7,910 nt of DNA, taken from contig JAGHYP010000125.1 in the NCBI GenBank assembly GCA_017743585.1, positions 1-7,910 on the forward strand. Direction: 5' to 3'. A model generated the notes under the pieces. The model worked only from the letters and a program-made list of their open reading frames with translations, was not told the origin of the DNA and did no database searches. The translations under genes and the position numbers were made by a program. This DNA comes from Chloroflexota bacterium (GTDB lineage: Bacteria; Chloroflexota; Anaerolineae; Aggregatilineales; UBA2796). This document shows, in pieces, positions 1 to 6,410 of this stretch (positions within the stretch are counted from its first letter, which is position 1; the number at the start of each line of letters is the position of its first letter).

Positions 1-3000
1 TCTCAAGATAGGCCTCGAGCTCGCGCACCAGCAAGTCCGTCTGCGCGATAGGCGTGTTGGCGGGCATGGTCACGTCAATGGTGACTTGCGGCTCGCCGAG
101 CGCGGGCAGGAACGTCGTCGGGCGCGTGGCGAAGAGCGCCAAGCCGGCCAAGAGCGAGAGCGCCGCGATCACCAGCACAGTCAGCTTGTTCTTGAGCGAC
201 CACTCCAGCACAGGCACGTAGGCGCGCGCCAGCGGCCCTTCTTTCTCCTCAGGCATGCCCTGCTGGCGGACGAACATGAACGCCAGAACCGGCACGGTCG
301 TGATTGCGACCACGAACGACGCGCCTAGAGCATAAGTGACCGCCAAGCCGAAGGGCAGGAAGAACTCGCCGATGACGCCGCCTGTGAGGCCGATCGGCAG
401 GAAGACGACAACCGTTGTCAGCGTGGCGGCGAAGATGGCGAGGCTGACATCACGCGTGCCTTTGATGACTGCCTCCTTGGCTTCCATGCCTTTCTGCAGC
501 TGCCGATAGATGTTCTCCAAGACCACGATGGAGTCATCAATCACGCGCCCGATGGCGACCGTCAAGCCGCTCAAGGTCATGATGTTGAGCGTGACGCTGG
601 CAGGGAAGAGGCGAGTCAGGAACGTCACAATGCCGCTCTCGGGCAGCGTCTGCAGCAGCCCGTTGACGCTCCCAGGGAGCCAGCGCATCAGGATCAGCGC
701 CGCTGCAATCGAGGTTGGAATCGAGACCGCCGCCACCAATGTGCTGCGCACGCTGAAGTTCAGGAAGACCAAGATCATCAGCACCGCGCCGATGGCGCCC
801 AAGCCGCCCTCGCGCACCACGCCTTCAATGGACTCGCGAATGAAGTCCGCTAACTCGAAGACGGTCACGATCTGTAGCTCAGGATACTTCGCGCGCACCT
901 CGCGAAAGACCTCTTCAACGCGATCCGAGACGGCGACTGTGTTGGCGCCCTGCGCTTTGAACACAGTGATGGTCAAGCTCTCGCGTTGATTGGTGCGCGT
1001 CACGTTGCGCGTCGGAGTGAAATCTTGCGCGCGCGCCTGCACGGCCGGCGGCAGAGCAGCCAAAGTTTCAGGGCTGAGCATCTGAATGGTGCTGCTGCTC
1101 AGTTCGTCGAAGAAATTCGGGTCGCGCGCCTGCACATAGTTCAGGGCGTCCGCTGAGAGCGAGGCGATCAGCGCAGGCCCGCCTTGCGGCGTGGCGCCGA
1201 TGGCGTTCAAGAAGGTGGCGGCGCTCATGCCGAATGGCTTCTTGAGCAGATCATCAGCTTGTTGCAGGCTGACGCCTGGCACGTTCGACCATGCCGCAGC
1301 AAGCGCAGGCGCGCTTGGATCATCAGGAAAGGTTTCGGTCGCTGCGCCATCGCTGAGCGCCGCGCCTGCTGATTTGCTGGGATCGGCGATGATCGCCTCT
1401 AGCTCGGCGCGCAGGTCGGCGTCGCGCAAGCTGCTGATGAAGCCTTCTGGCAAGGCGGCGAGCGCCTGGGCGGACATCAAGCGCAGCACTTCGGGCGAGA
1501 GCTCCTGTGCGAAGGTCGGCTCTAGGCTGAGCAGGACGCGCACGGCCTCAGGCGAGAGCGCGTCGACAAGGCGCACGGCGAAGCTGCGCAGCTCAGCGGG
1601 CGTCTCAGCCACAACTGCGTTGATGGTCGCCGCGGCGCTGCCCTTGATCTTGGCGAGATCGGCGAGGCTGCGCACGGCGCTGAAGCCGCGCTGCCCGCGC
1701 AACTGCGCCCACGCGCCGTGATAGAGGACTGAGTCAGCGATGCCGCGCAACGCCGCTTCGCTCAGCTGAGCGCTGAATTCAGGCGCCTCGGCGCGCCAAT
1801 AGGCGAGAATTTCCGGCGTCAGCGTCCGCAGGTAGGTGAGCCCGTTGGCGATGTTCGCCACGCGGTCGAGCGCTTCTGCCAAACTGAGCGGCTTGCCGTC
1901 GCGGTCAGTGAGCGTCAGCAGATCGGCGGCGGTGCGCAGCTGCGCGCGGATGCCAAAGCGCTGTTCCAAAAGCGTGCCCACAGGATTAGGCAACGGCAAC
2001 GGCGCGGCAGTTAGCCAGTTCGGCGGCAAGCTCGGCGCGCTACGAGCGGGCGAGCCCTGCGAATTGTTCTCAGCAGGCGGCTGCGCCACAGGCGTGGCGG
2101 GCGAGCCGAAATCGCCATCGCCGATCTGCTCAGCCTTGCGTTGTGCTAGCGCGCGGCGCGCTGCCTCGGTCACTTCAGGCGGAATCTGCTGACCGCCGCC
2201 CAGCTGCACGCTCGCCACGCCGTCAAGCTTCTGTATGGCGGCGATCAGCTCGCTCTCCACCAGCTCGCGGAGCTGCTCAGGCGTGATATCAGGCGCTGTG
2301 CTGGAAACGCTGGAAGTGATGACAGGGATGTCGTTCAGATTGAAGTTGATGATGCGCGGGACGTTTGCCCCTTGTCCTTCGGTCACGATGCGCCACGCGG
2401 CGGGCAAGCGGACGGGTTCAACAGGCGCGCTGGCGCCGCTGACGGCGCTGCTGACGCGCGCAGCAGCCAGCTGATCGCGCACCAGCAGGTCTAGCTGATC
2501 GGCGAAGCGCGGATCGAGCGCAAAGGCGGCGTTCAGCACCTCGGGCGGCATCGCCAGCAAGTGACGGCTCTCAAAGTGCTTGAACATGCTGGGCGCCTTG
2601 CGCAGCACCTTGGTCATGATCTCAGGCGTCAGATCGGCAGTTGTCTCTAAGCCCGGCGGCACGCCATCGGCGATGACTTTATTGATGGCGTCTTGCAGCT
2701 GCTCGCGCAGCCGATCAGGGCGCACGCCGTACTCGTTGCGCACGATCAAGAACGAGACGGGCGCTGCAGTGGTTGATTCCAGACCCTCGGGCAGCACGCC
2801 GGGAATGGCCGCGAACGCCTCTTCTAGGGGAATGGTGACCAGATCGCGCAGGTCTTCGCTGCTGGCGCCTGGCCTGAGCGTCACAACGAAGGTCTGTGGG
2901 AATTCGACGTCGGGCAGGAACTCTTGGTTGAGCTGAGCGGCAGCCACAACGCCTAGCACAAGCGCTACAACCGTCACGAGGATGGTGATCCATTGGAAGC

Positions 3001-3046
3001 GCAGCGAAAGGCGCGTGATGGCAGTGAAAAACGACCTCAGCAGCAT
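1..3046 (-). CDS. RND/HAE1-family efflux permease, N-terminal part (partial, runs off left edge)
   Basis: Inner-membrane proton-driven exporter of the AcrB/HAE1 superfamily; the substrate cannot be told. The minus frame stays open from 3046 to base 1 (about 1015 residues, 3' end outside the window). TM1 lies at about 20-37, then a normal first porter subdomain (FLPDVEFP, then PGASSEDL) to about 138. A second porter piece runs 232-285 and ends GVASVQLGGG. The pre-TM2 strand region (VFKAQGANTVAV, SIEGVV) follows from about 682, TM2 starts near 752, and TM4 carries the proton-relay aspartate pair D837/D838 in RVIDDSIVVLEN. TM7 is at about 955-974, followed by LPALGEPQVTIDV of the second half. 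TM2 comes about 400 residues later than in AcrB because of two extra segments (about 139-229 and 286-680). The start at 3046 is chosen because TGAGG lies 6 nt upstream; ATG at 3058 is an in-frame alternative. A good promoter lies upstream. Family call firm, substrate unknown. Confidence 0.93.
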   Translation of the reverse strand, partial: MLLRSFFTAITRLSLRFQWITILVTVVALVLGVVAAAQLNQEFLPDVEFPQTFVVTLRPGASSEDLRDLVTIPLEEAFAAIPGVLPEGLESTTAAPVSFLIVRNEYGVRPDRLREQLQDAINKVIADGVPPGLETTADLTPEIMTKVLRKAPSMFKHFESRHLLAMPPEVLNAAFALDPRFADQLDLLVRDQLAAARVSSAVSGASAPVEPVRLPAAWRIVTEGQGANVPRIINFNLNDIPVITSSVSSTAPDITPEQLRELVESELIAAIQKLDGVASVQLGGGQQIPPEVTEAARRALAQRKAEQIGDGDFGSPATPVAQPPAENNSQGSPARSAPSLPPNWLTAAPLPLPNPVGTLLEQRFGIRAQLRTAADLLTLTDRDGKPLSLAEALDRVANIANGLTYLRTLTPEILAYWRAEAPEFSAQLSEAALRGIADSVLYHGAWAQLRGQRGFSAVRSLADLAKIKGSAAATINAVVAETPAELRSFAVRLVDALSPEAVRVLLSLEPTFAQELSPEVLRLMSAQALAALPEGFISSLRDADLRAELEAIIADPSKSAGAALSDGAATETFPDDPSAPALAAAWSNVPGVSLQQADDLLKKPFGMSAATFLNAIGATPQGGPALIASLSADALNYVQARDPNFFDELSSSTIQMLSPETLAALPPAVQARAQDFTPTRNVTRTNQRESLTITVFKAQGANTVAVSDRVEEVFREVRAKYPELQIVTVFELADFIRESIEGVVREGGLGAIGAVLMILVFLNFSVRSTLVAAVSIPTSIAAALILMRWLPGSVNGLLQTLPESGIVTFLTRLFPASVTLNIMTLSGLTVAIGRVIDDSIVVLENIYRQLQKGMEAKEAVIKGTRDVSLAIFAATLTTVVVFLPIGLTGGVIGEFFLPFGLAVTYALGASFVVAITTVPVLAFMFVRQQGMPEEKEGPLARAYVPVLEWSLKNKLTVLVIAALSLLAGLALFATRPTTFLPALGEPQVTIDVTMPANTPIAQTDLLVRELEAYLE

Positions 3047-3105
3047 GGCAAGCCTCATGGATATGAGCTCGGGTTTGCGCACGGGAGAGCTCCGCCCAAT
3101 CAGCA

Positions 3106-3138
3106 GAGCCTCGAAGCTGTCTCAGATTTTAGAGGCTC
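3106..3138. promoter_or_regulatory. Inverted repeat spanning the -10 of the permease promoter, possible operator
   Basis: GAGCCTC at 3106-3112 and its exact reverse complement GAGGCTC at 3132-3138 flank the -10 hexamer of the permease promoter, with 19 nt between the arms. Only one arm lies downstream of the predicted transcription start, so an RNA hairpin is not expected and a repressor site is more natural. Seven-base arms can arise by chance in such a sequence, and no regulator gene is seen nearby. Confidence 0.3.
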
Positions 3139-3155
3139 AGCTAGGCTTGTGTCAA
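3126..3155 (-). promoter_or_regulatory. Sigma70-type promoter of the RND permease gene
   Basis: On the minus strand a perfect TTGACA (3155-3150) is followed after an 18-nt spacer by TAAAAT (3131-3126, five of six matches to TATAAT). Transcription would start near 3119 and leave a leader of about 70 nt before the ATG at 3046. It is the strongest promoter-like sequence in the window and points directly at the permease gene. The assignment rests on consensus match and position only. Confidence 0.7.
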
Positions 3156-3200
3156 CTATCACAAATAAACGCTGAGTCATGTAATCGTCTACGCATAAGA

Positions 3201-3228
3201 TGTGAGGCGGACTTTCATCCGCCTCACA
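3201..3228 (-). terminator. Perfect 11-bp hairpin, probably the terminator of the decayed SRAP gene
   Basis: TGTGAGGCGGA (3201-3211) pairs without mismatch with TCCGCCTCACA (3218-3228) around a 6-nt loop. It starts 3 nt after a minus-strand TAA (3234-3232) that closes the frame holding the SRAP remnant, the usual place for an intrinsic terminator. The minus-strand tail TCTTATG is a poor U-tract; on the plus strand a TTTTT run begins only about 12 nt after the stem. It also sits upstream of the permease promoter, so it may insulate that gene. The structure is certain, the role is inferred. Confidence 0.5.
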
Positions 3229-3231
3229 AGG

Positions 3232-3444
3232 TTATCCCAATTTTTCTGAGCGCCTCCGCAGTCTAACGGCGCTTCGGCGCGAGCGTGCCGTTGCAACGTT
3301 GCGCTTGAAAAGCGGCGCGAAAGACAAGCGCTGCGCAGGCGCGGCATTCAGGCACGGCAGCCATTCAGCGGCAGCGGGCGCGGTCGCTTCAAAGTGCGCA
3401 GCGAGCTGTTCAGCGGACGCACTCAGGCTATATCCACCACATAT
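3232..3444 (-). pseudogene. Remnant of an SRAP-family gene (YedK/HMCES-type abasic-site protein)
   Basis: The minus frame reads ICGGYSLSASAEQLAAHF from 3444 and later NAAPAQRL (to 3325). This is the N-terminus of SRAP proteins, which normally begin MCGRYSL and carry an RYN.AP.Q motif. The family start is ruined: ATA stands where ATG is expected (3444-3442), GGA where the usual Arg codon is, and CL precedes the Asn instead of Arg plus an aromatic. From 3325 a different minus frame reads VFRAAFQAQRC, matching the later FRAAFRRRRC block of the family, then meets TAG. The stretch between the two blocks, the part after the second and the C-terminal residues are gone; intact proteins are around 200 residues or more. 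Intact SRAP proteins cross-link abasic sites in single-stranded DNA through Cys2, exposed when Met1 is removed. Without that ATG and most of the domain, this copy should be dead. Identified by motif memory, not by search. Confidence 0.72.
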
Positions 3445-3538
3445 CGGACGCGCTTTCTCACAACCCGATCGCTCAGCGCTCGTCTTGAGCAACACTTTGC
3501 AGGCGCGCTTGTCAAGCAGTGCTGATGCCCATCGGGTG

Positions 3539-3564
3539 CGCTATGCTATTACGCTATGCTATAA
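3539..3564 (+). repeat. 13-bp tandem direct repeat overlapping a promoter
   Basis: CGCTATGCTATTA (3539-3551) is followed directly by CGCTATGCTATAA (3552-3564), 12 of 13 positions identical. The second copy provides the extended -10 of the phosphoesterase promoter, and the first offers a weaker TGCTATTA of the same kind. It may be a slippage duplication of a -10 element or a pair of binding sites. Confidence 0.75.
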
Positions 3565-3565
3565 T
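3557..3565 (+). promoter_or_regulatory. Extended -10 promoter for the phosphoesterase pair
   Basis: TGCTATAAT is a perfect TGn extended -10 with a consensus TATAAT at 3560-3565. No good -35 is present at the right distance (3537-3542 is TGCGCT), which fits extended -10 promoters. Transcription would start near 3572 and give a leader of about 28 nt before the ATG at 3600. Because the start would lie inside the 3519-3600 stretch, it supports the downstream ATG as the real start. Confidence 0.6.
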
Positions 3566-3584
3566 GACGCCGTTGTGCGTTAGC

Positions 3585-3589
3585 AGAGG
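3585..3589 (+). promoter_or_regulatory. Ribosome binding site deciding the start of the first phosphoesterase
   Basis: AGAGG lies 10 nt before the ATG at 3600. The frame is open upstream to an ATG at 3519, but that would add 27 residues unlike the family and would start ahead of the predicted transcription start. The paralogue next door begins at the equivalent residue. Confidence 0.55.
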
Positions 3590-3599
3590 TCGCAAATTC

Positions 3600-4400
3600 A
3601 TGCGCTTCATCCACATCAGCGATTCGCATCTCGGCAAGACGTCCGATTTCAATTATAGGGGCTTCAATAGCTATCGACACCTTGAGCAAGTCATCGAGGC
3701 CATCAATCGGCTGCCCTTTGCTGTGGATTTCGTCCTGCACAGCGGCGATGTGACCGAGCATGGCTCGTTGGAAGAGTACACTTTGGCGCGCAAGCTGATG
3801 GAACGCTTGCGTTTTCCCGTCAAATATGCCGTTGGCAATCACGATAATAGCGCGCTGTTGCAAAATGCTTTGCTCGGCATTGAGTCGCCGAGCGGGCGCT
3901 ACGACCACACTTTCGTGGCAGATGGTGTGCAAGTAGTCGTGTTAGATACCAGCAACGGCTTCGTGCCGAATGGCGCGCTCACTGAGCGCCAGCTCGCCGA
4001 TCTGCGCGCGCGCTGCACACCCGAAGGCGCGCCGTTGATTATCGTTCTGCATCATCCACCGCTGCCGCTCGACACGCCTTGGCTGTCGGAAGACTGGGCG
4101 AGTTTTGATTCCCGCAGCATGTTGCTAGACGAGAGCGAAGCATTCCGTGCTACTATCGCGCCTGCGCGCGAGCGTTTGCGCGGCGTCTTCTTCGGGCATG
4201 TGCACCGCGCTTTTCAAGTGCAGCGCGACGGCATTCTCTATTGCAGCGCGCCGAGCACGGTCGTTCAATTCGCTGCCTATCCTGAGCAGCGCGATCCGAA
4301 GCCTGCACCTGATGAGCCGCCCGCTTTCGCGCTCGTCACGCTGAACGACTCGCAGCTCACCATTCGTCAATACACACTGCCGCGCCCTGAGCAAGCTTGA
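3600..4400 (+). CDS. Calcineurin-like metallophosphoesterase, CpdA/Icc type (copy 1)
   Basis: Cytoplasmic two-metal phosphoesterase of 266 residues; no signal peptide or membrane segment. All metal-binding blocks are visible: D8-S-H10 in ISDSH, D50 in HSGDV, N80-H81 in VGNHD, H151-H152 in VLHHPP, and H200/H202 in FFGHVH. This layout is that of class III cyclic-nucleotide phosphodiesterases (CpdA, Rv0805), but the same fold includes enzymes acting on phospholipids, nucleotides and general phosphodiesters, so cAMP as substrate is only a possibility. The start follows the SD at 3585 and matches the paralogue. It is the first gene of a pair, with only 3 nt to the next ORF, and the extended -10 at 3557 should drive both. 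The residues after about 225 are proline- and charge-rich and look like a family-specific cap. Confidence 0.9.
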   Translation: MRFIHISDSHLGKTSDFNYRGFNSYRHLEQVIEAINRLPFAVDFVLHSGDVTEHGSLEEYTLARKLMERLRFPVKYAVGNHDNSALLQNALLGIESPSGRYDHTFVADGVQVVVLDTSNGFVPNGALTERQLADLRARCTPEGAPLIIVLHHPPLPLDTPWLSEDWASFDSRSMLLDESEAFRATIAPARERLRGVFFGHVHRAFQVQRDGILYCSAPSTVVQFAAYPEQRDPKPAPDEPPAFALVTLNDSQLTIRQYTLPRPEQA

Positions 4401-4435
4401 GCTATGTTGCGCTTCATCCACATCAGCGATTCGCA
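3601..4435 (+). repeat. 28-bp exact direct repeat at the 5' ends of the two phosphoesterase genes
   Basis: Bases 3601-3628 and 4408-4435 are identical. Both encode the RFIHISDSH strand and first metal ligands, in the same frame. The rest of the genes has diverged clearly at third codon positions, so the perfect match is longer than the background. It marks the duplication and is a possible site of recombination between the copies. The span given covers both units. Confidence 0.8.
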
Positions 4436-5219
4436 CATCAGCACGCCTGACTACGCCAATTACGGACACCGCTCATATCCAAATTTGGCGGCGGTCGTCA
4501 ACGCGATCAACGCGTTGCCGTTCTCAGTAGACTTCGTCCTGCACACAGGCGACGTGGCCCAAAACGGGACTGCTGAAGAATACGCGCTCGCTAAGCCGCT
4601 TTTGGCGGCGTTGCGCTTCCCGATCTACTACGCTAACGGCAATCACGATGATTGTGAGCAGCTGCAGCGCACGCTGCTCGGCGTTCAGGCGCCAAGCGAG
4701 CGCTACGATTACACTTTCAGCGTGCGCGATGCCCAGATCGCCGTCTTTGATAGCGTTGATCGGCGAGGTCACACGGGCATCCTGCTCGAATCGCAGCTTG
4801 AGGCGTTGCGCGCGCTTTGCACGCCTGAGGGCGCGCCGCTTATCATTGCCCTCCACCATCCGCCTACGCCGCTGGATGCGCCATGGATCGATCGCGGCTG
4901 GTCAGAGCCAGAGCGCCCGCCGCACAGCACGATGCTATTGGCGAATTGGCGGGCATTCCAAGCTGCGATTGCGCCTGCGCGCCAGCGCCTGCGCGGCGTC
5001 TTCTTCGGACACGTCCATCATGCACATCAGGTGTGGCACAACGGCGTGTTCTATTGCGCAGCGCCCAGCACTTTTGGTCAGCTCGCCAGCTTCCCAGAGC
5101 AGCGCCTGCCACAGCCGACGCCTGAGCAGCCCGCTGCTTTCAACTTGGTCACAGTGGACGGCGAGCAAGTCACAGTGCGCCAATGCGCCGTTGCACGACC
5201 CGCCGCAAGTTCAGCTTGA
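4404..5219 (+). CDS. Calcineurin-like metallophosphoesterase, CpdA/Icc type (copy 2, tandem paralogue)
   Basis: A 271-residue paralogue of the preceding gene, roughly half identical by eye and collinear apart from about one residue at the N-terminus and a short insertion near 168-176. The catalytic set is complete: D9 and H11 in ISDSH, D50 in HTGDV, N80-H81 in NGNHD, H151-H152 in ALHHPP, H203 and H205 in FFGHVH. No signal peptide or membrane segment is seen. The gene starts 3 nt after the upstream stop with only a weak GAGC as ribosome site, so it is probably translated by coupling. The first 28 bases of shared coding sequence are identical to copy 1 (4408-4435 against 3601-3628). Keeping both active sites intact argues for two working enzymes, perhaps with different substrates or as a heterodimer. 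The actual substrate is unknown. Confidence 0.9.
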   Translation: MLRFIHISDSHISTPDYANYGHRSYPNLAAVVNAINALPFSVDFVLHTGDVAQNGTAEEYALAKPLLAALRFPIYYANGNHDDCEQLQRTLLGVQAPSERYDYTFSVRDAQIAVFDSVDRRGHTGILLESQLEALRALCTPEGAPLIIALHHPPTPLDAPWIDRGWSEPERPPHSTMLLANWRAFQAAIAPARQRLRGVFFGHVHHAHQVWHNGVFYCAAPSTFGQLASFPEQRLPQPTPEQPAAFNLVTVDGEQVTVRQCAVARPAASSA

Positions 5220-5438
5220 CGGCACGCTTTTGTGTAAGCGATTACAGTGCTGAAGAAGAAGCCTGACTACAGCATCGCCGCTGTGGAGATCGAGCGCTGC
5301 CGCGCCGCCGATAAGCGCTGTCTGCCTCACATGCTGCGCCCTGAAGGCGGCTATCAAAGTTGCGCAATCAGGCGCGCTGGCGCTAGACTCACAGGGTTAG
5401 GCGCGAATGAGACGCGCGCAGGGTTGAGTTGTTAGCTG
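5220..5438. other. Intergenic stretch without a supported gene
   Basis: This 219-base gap follows the second phosphoesterase. A small GTG-initiated reading frame (5247-5435) shows no recognised domain, no good ribosome site and an Arg/Ala/Cys-rich composition typical of chance frames, so it is not called. Near its left end TGTAA (5233-5237) and TTACA (5242-5246) enclose a GCGA loop; this is too weak for a terminator and has no T-run after it. The only other signal is a weak promoter candidate near 5360. Cis-regulatory function for the PSP1 operon is the likeliest role. Confidence 0.5.
5360..5389 (+). promoter_or_regulatory. Weak promoter candidate for the PSP1-deacetylase operon
   Basis: TTGCGC (5360-5365) and TAGACT (5384-5389) are 18 nt apart, matching the consensus hexamers at three and four positions. 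A start near 5396 would leave a leader of about 43 nt before the ATG at 5439. It is the best pair seen in the gap, but sequences of this quality occur by chance. Confidence 0.3.
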
Positions 5439-6410
5439 ATGACCGACCAAATGACCGCCACGCCGACTCGGATCGCTGGTGTGCGCTTTCAGCGCGTCGG
5501 AAAGCTGTATCACTTCGATTGCTCAGAGCTGCCCGACCTGGCGATTGGCGATCATGTGATTGTTGACACTGTGCGCGGCGAGCAGATGGGGCAGATCGCC
5601 GCGTTTTATCCACCTGAGGAAGGTCGCACAGATTATAAGCGCATTCTGCGCCTTGCCACGCCGCGCGACCTGCTGCTCAAGCAGACGTGGGAAGCCAAGC
5701 AGCCGGAGGCGCTGAGCGCGTGCCGCGAGATTGCCACGCAATTAGGCGGCTATGAGCGCTGCAAGTTTCTGGCGGCGCAGTATAGCTATGACGGCAGCAC
5801 CCTGACCATTCTCTACAGCACGGACGACAATCGCCTGAACATGAATCGCTTGAAAAACGCGCTCAGCGAGCGCTTTTCTCCATCTCGCGTGGAGCTACGT
5901 CAAGTCGGCCCGCGCGATGTGGCAAAGCTGCTGGGCGGCATGGGCGCGTGCGGCATTCCGCGCTGCTGCTCAACCTTCCTGACCGAGTTCAGCCCGATCT
6001 CGATCAAAATGGCAAAGGTGCAAGGCATCTCGCTCGATCCATCTGAGATCACGGGCATGTGCGGCAGGCTGCGCTGCTGCCTGATCTTCGAGTACGAACA
6101 GTACGTCGAGGCGCGCAAAGGGCTTCCCAAGCGCAATAAGCGCGTGCGCACGCCGCATGGCGAAGGCAAAGTGCTGGATGTGCATCCGCTGCAGGATGCA
6201 GTGACCGTGCTGATCGGCGAGGTACGCTATCTGGTCAAGCGCGAAGACCTCGTGCCGCTCGATGAGCTGGAAGCGCTTGAGCGAAAAGCGCAAAGCGGCT
6301 GCGCGCGGCATGAGAGCGGCGGCTGCGATTGCGGCGCCAAGCGCGCTGAGCCTGCCGCTGCCGCAGCTGAGGACGATGAAGACACCGAGGACGCCGATAG
6401 CTGGGAATGA
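5439..6410 (+). CDS. PSP1-domain protein (RicT/YaaT-like)
   Basis: A cytoplasmic PSP1 protein of 323 residues. In Bacillus, RicT (YaaT) works with RicA and RicF in a complex carrying [4Fe-4S] clusters that promotes RNA maturation by RNase Y; whether this protein does the same is inferred. The N-terminal part (14-70) is the beta-rich GVRF...VGKLYHFD region with GDHVIVDT. The PSP1 core is centred on 140-230, with two cysteine blocks typical of the family, GACGIPRCC (C171, C176, C177) and GMCGRLRCC (C208, C213, C214), plus SPISIKMAKVQG between them. A KOW-like TPHGEGKVLDV follows at 238-248. The C-terminal tail is unusual: CARHESGGCDCG adds C288, C296 and C298, then an Ala run and an acidic end. 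The ATG at 5439 has no clear SD; an in-frame ATG at 5451 is possible. The stop overlaps the deacetylase reading frame, so the two are one operon. Confidence 0.92.
   Translation: MTDQMTATPTRIAGVRFQRVGKLYHFDCSELPDLAIGDHVIVDTVRGEQMGQIAAFYPPEEGRTDYKRILRLATPRDLLLKQTWEAKQPEALSACREIATQLGGYERCKFLAAQYSYDGSTLTILYSTDDNRLNMNRLKNALSERFSPSRVELRQVGPRDVAKLLGGMGACGIPRCCSTFLTEFSPISIKMAKVQGISLDPSEITGMCGRLRCCLIFEYEQYVEARKGLPKRNKRVRTPHGEGKVLDVHPLQDAVTVLIGEVRYLVKREDLVPLDELEALERKAQSGCARHESGGCDCGAKRAEPAAAAAEDDEDTEDADSWE

Noticed and set aside
86..2936. Several plus-strand reading frames opposite the RND gene (for example 510-989, 1191-1721, 1836-2192, 2580-2936)
   Set aside because: They are antisense to an uninterrupted frame with clear RND motifs, have Ser/Arg/Ala-rich sequences without domains, and lack ribosome sites.
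2715..2993. Minus-strand frame of 92 residues inside the RND gene
   Set aside because: It is out of frame with the RND protein, very Arg-rich and without any motif: a shadow of the real gene.
3299..3583. Plus-strand frame of 94 residues in the divergent intergenic region
   Set aside because: It overlaps the SRAP remnant in antisense and runs through the predicted promoter of the phosphoesterase pair; no recognisable domain.
3519..3599. Upstream start for the first phosphoesterase (27 extra residues)
   Set aside because: It would begin before the extended -10 at 3557; the ATG at 3600 has a ribosome site and matches the paralogue start.
4524..5183. Minus and alternative plus frames within the second phosphoesterase (4524-4859, 4648-5253, 4864-5112, 4935-5183)
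   Set aside because: All lie across a gene with a complete metallophosphoesterase motif set and show no motifs of their own.
5247..5435. Small GTG-initiated protein of 62 residues between the second phosphoesterase and PSP1
   Set aside because: No family resemblance, no good ribosome site, composition of a chance frame, and it covers the likely promoter region of the next operon.
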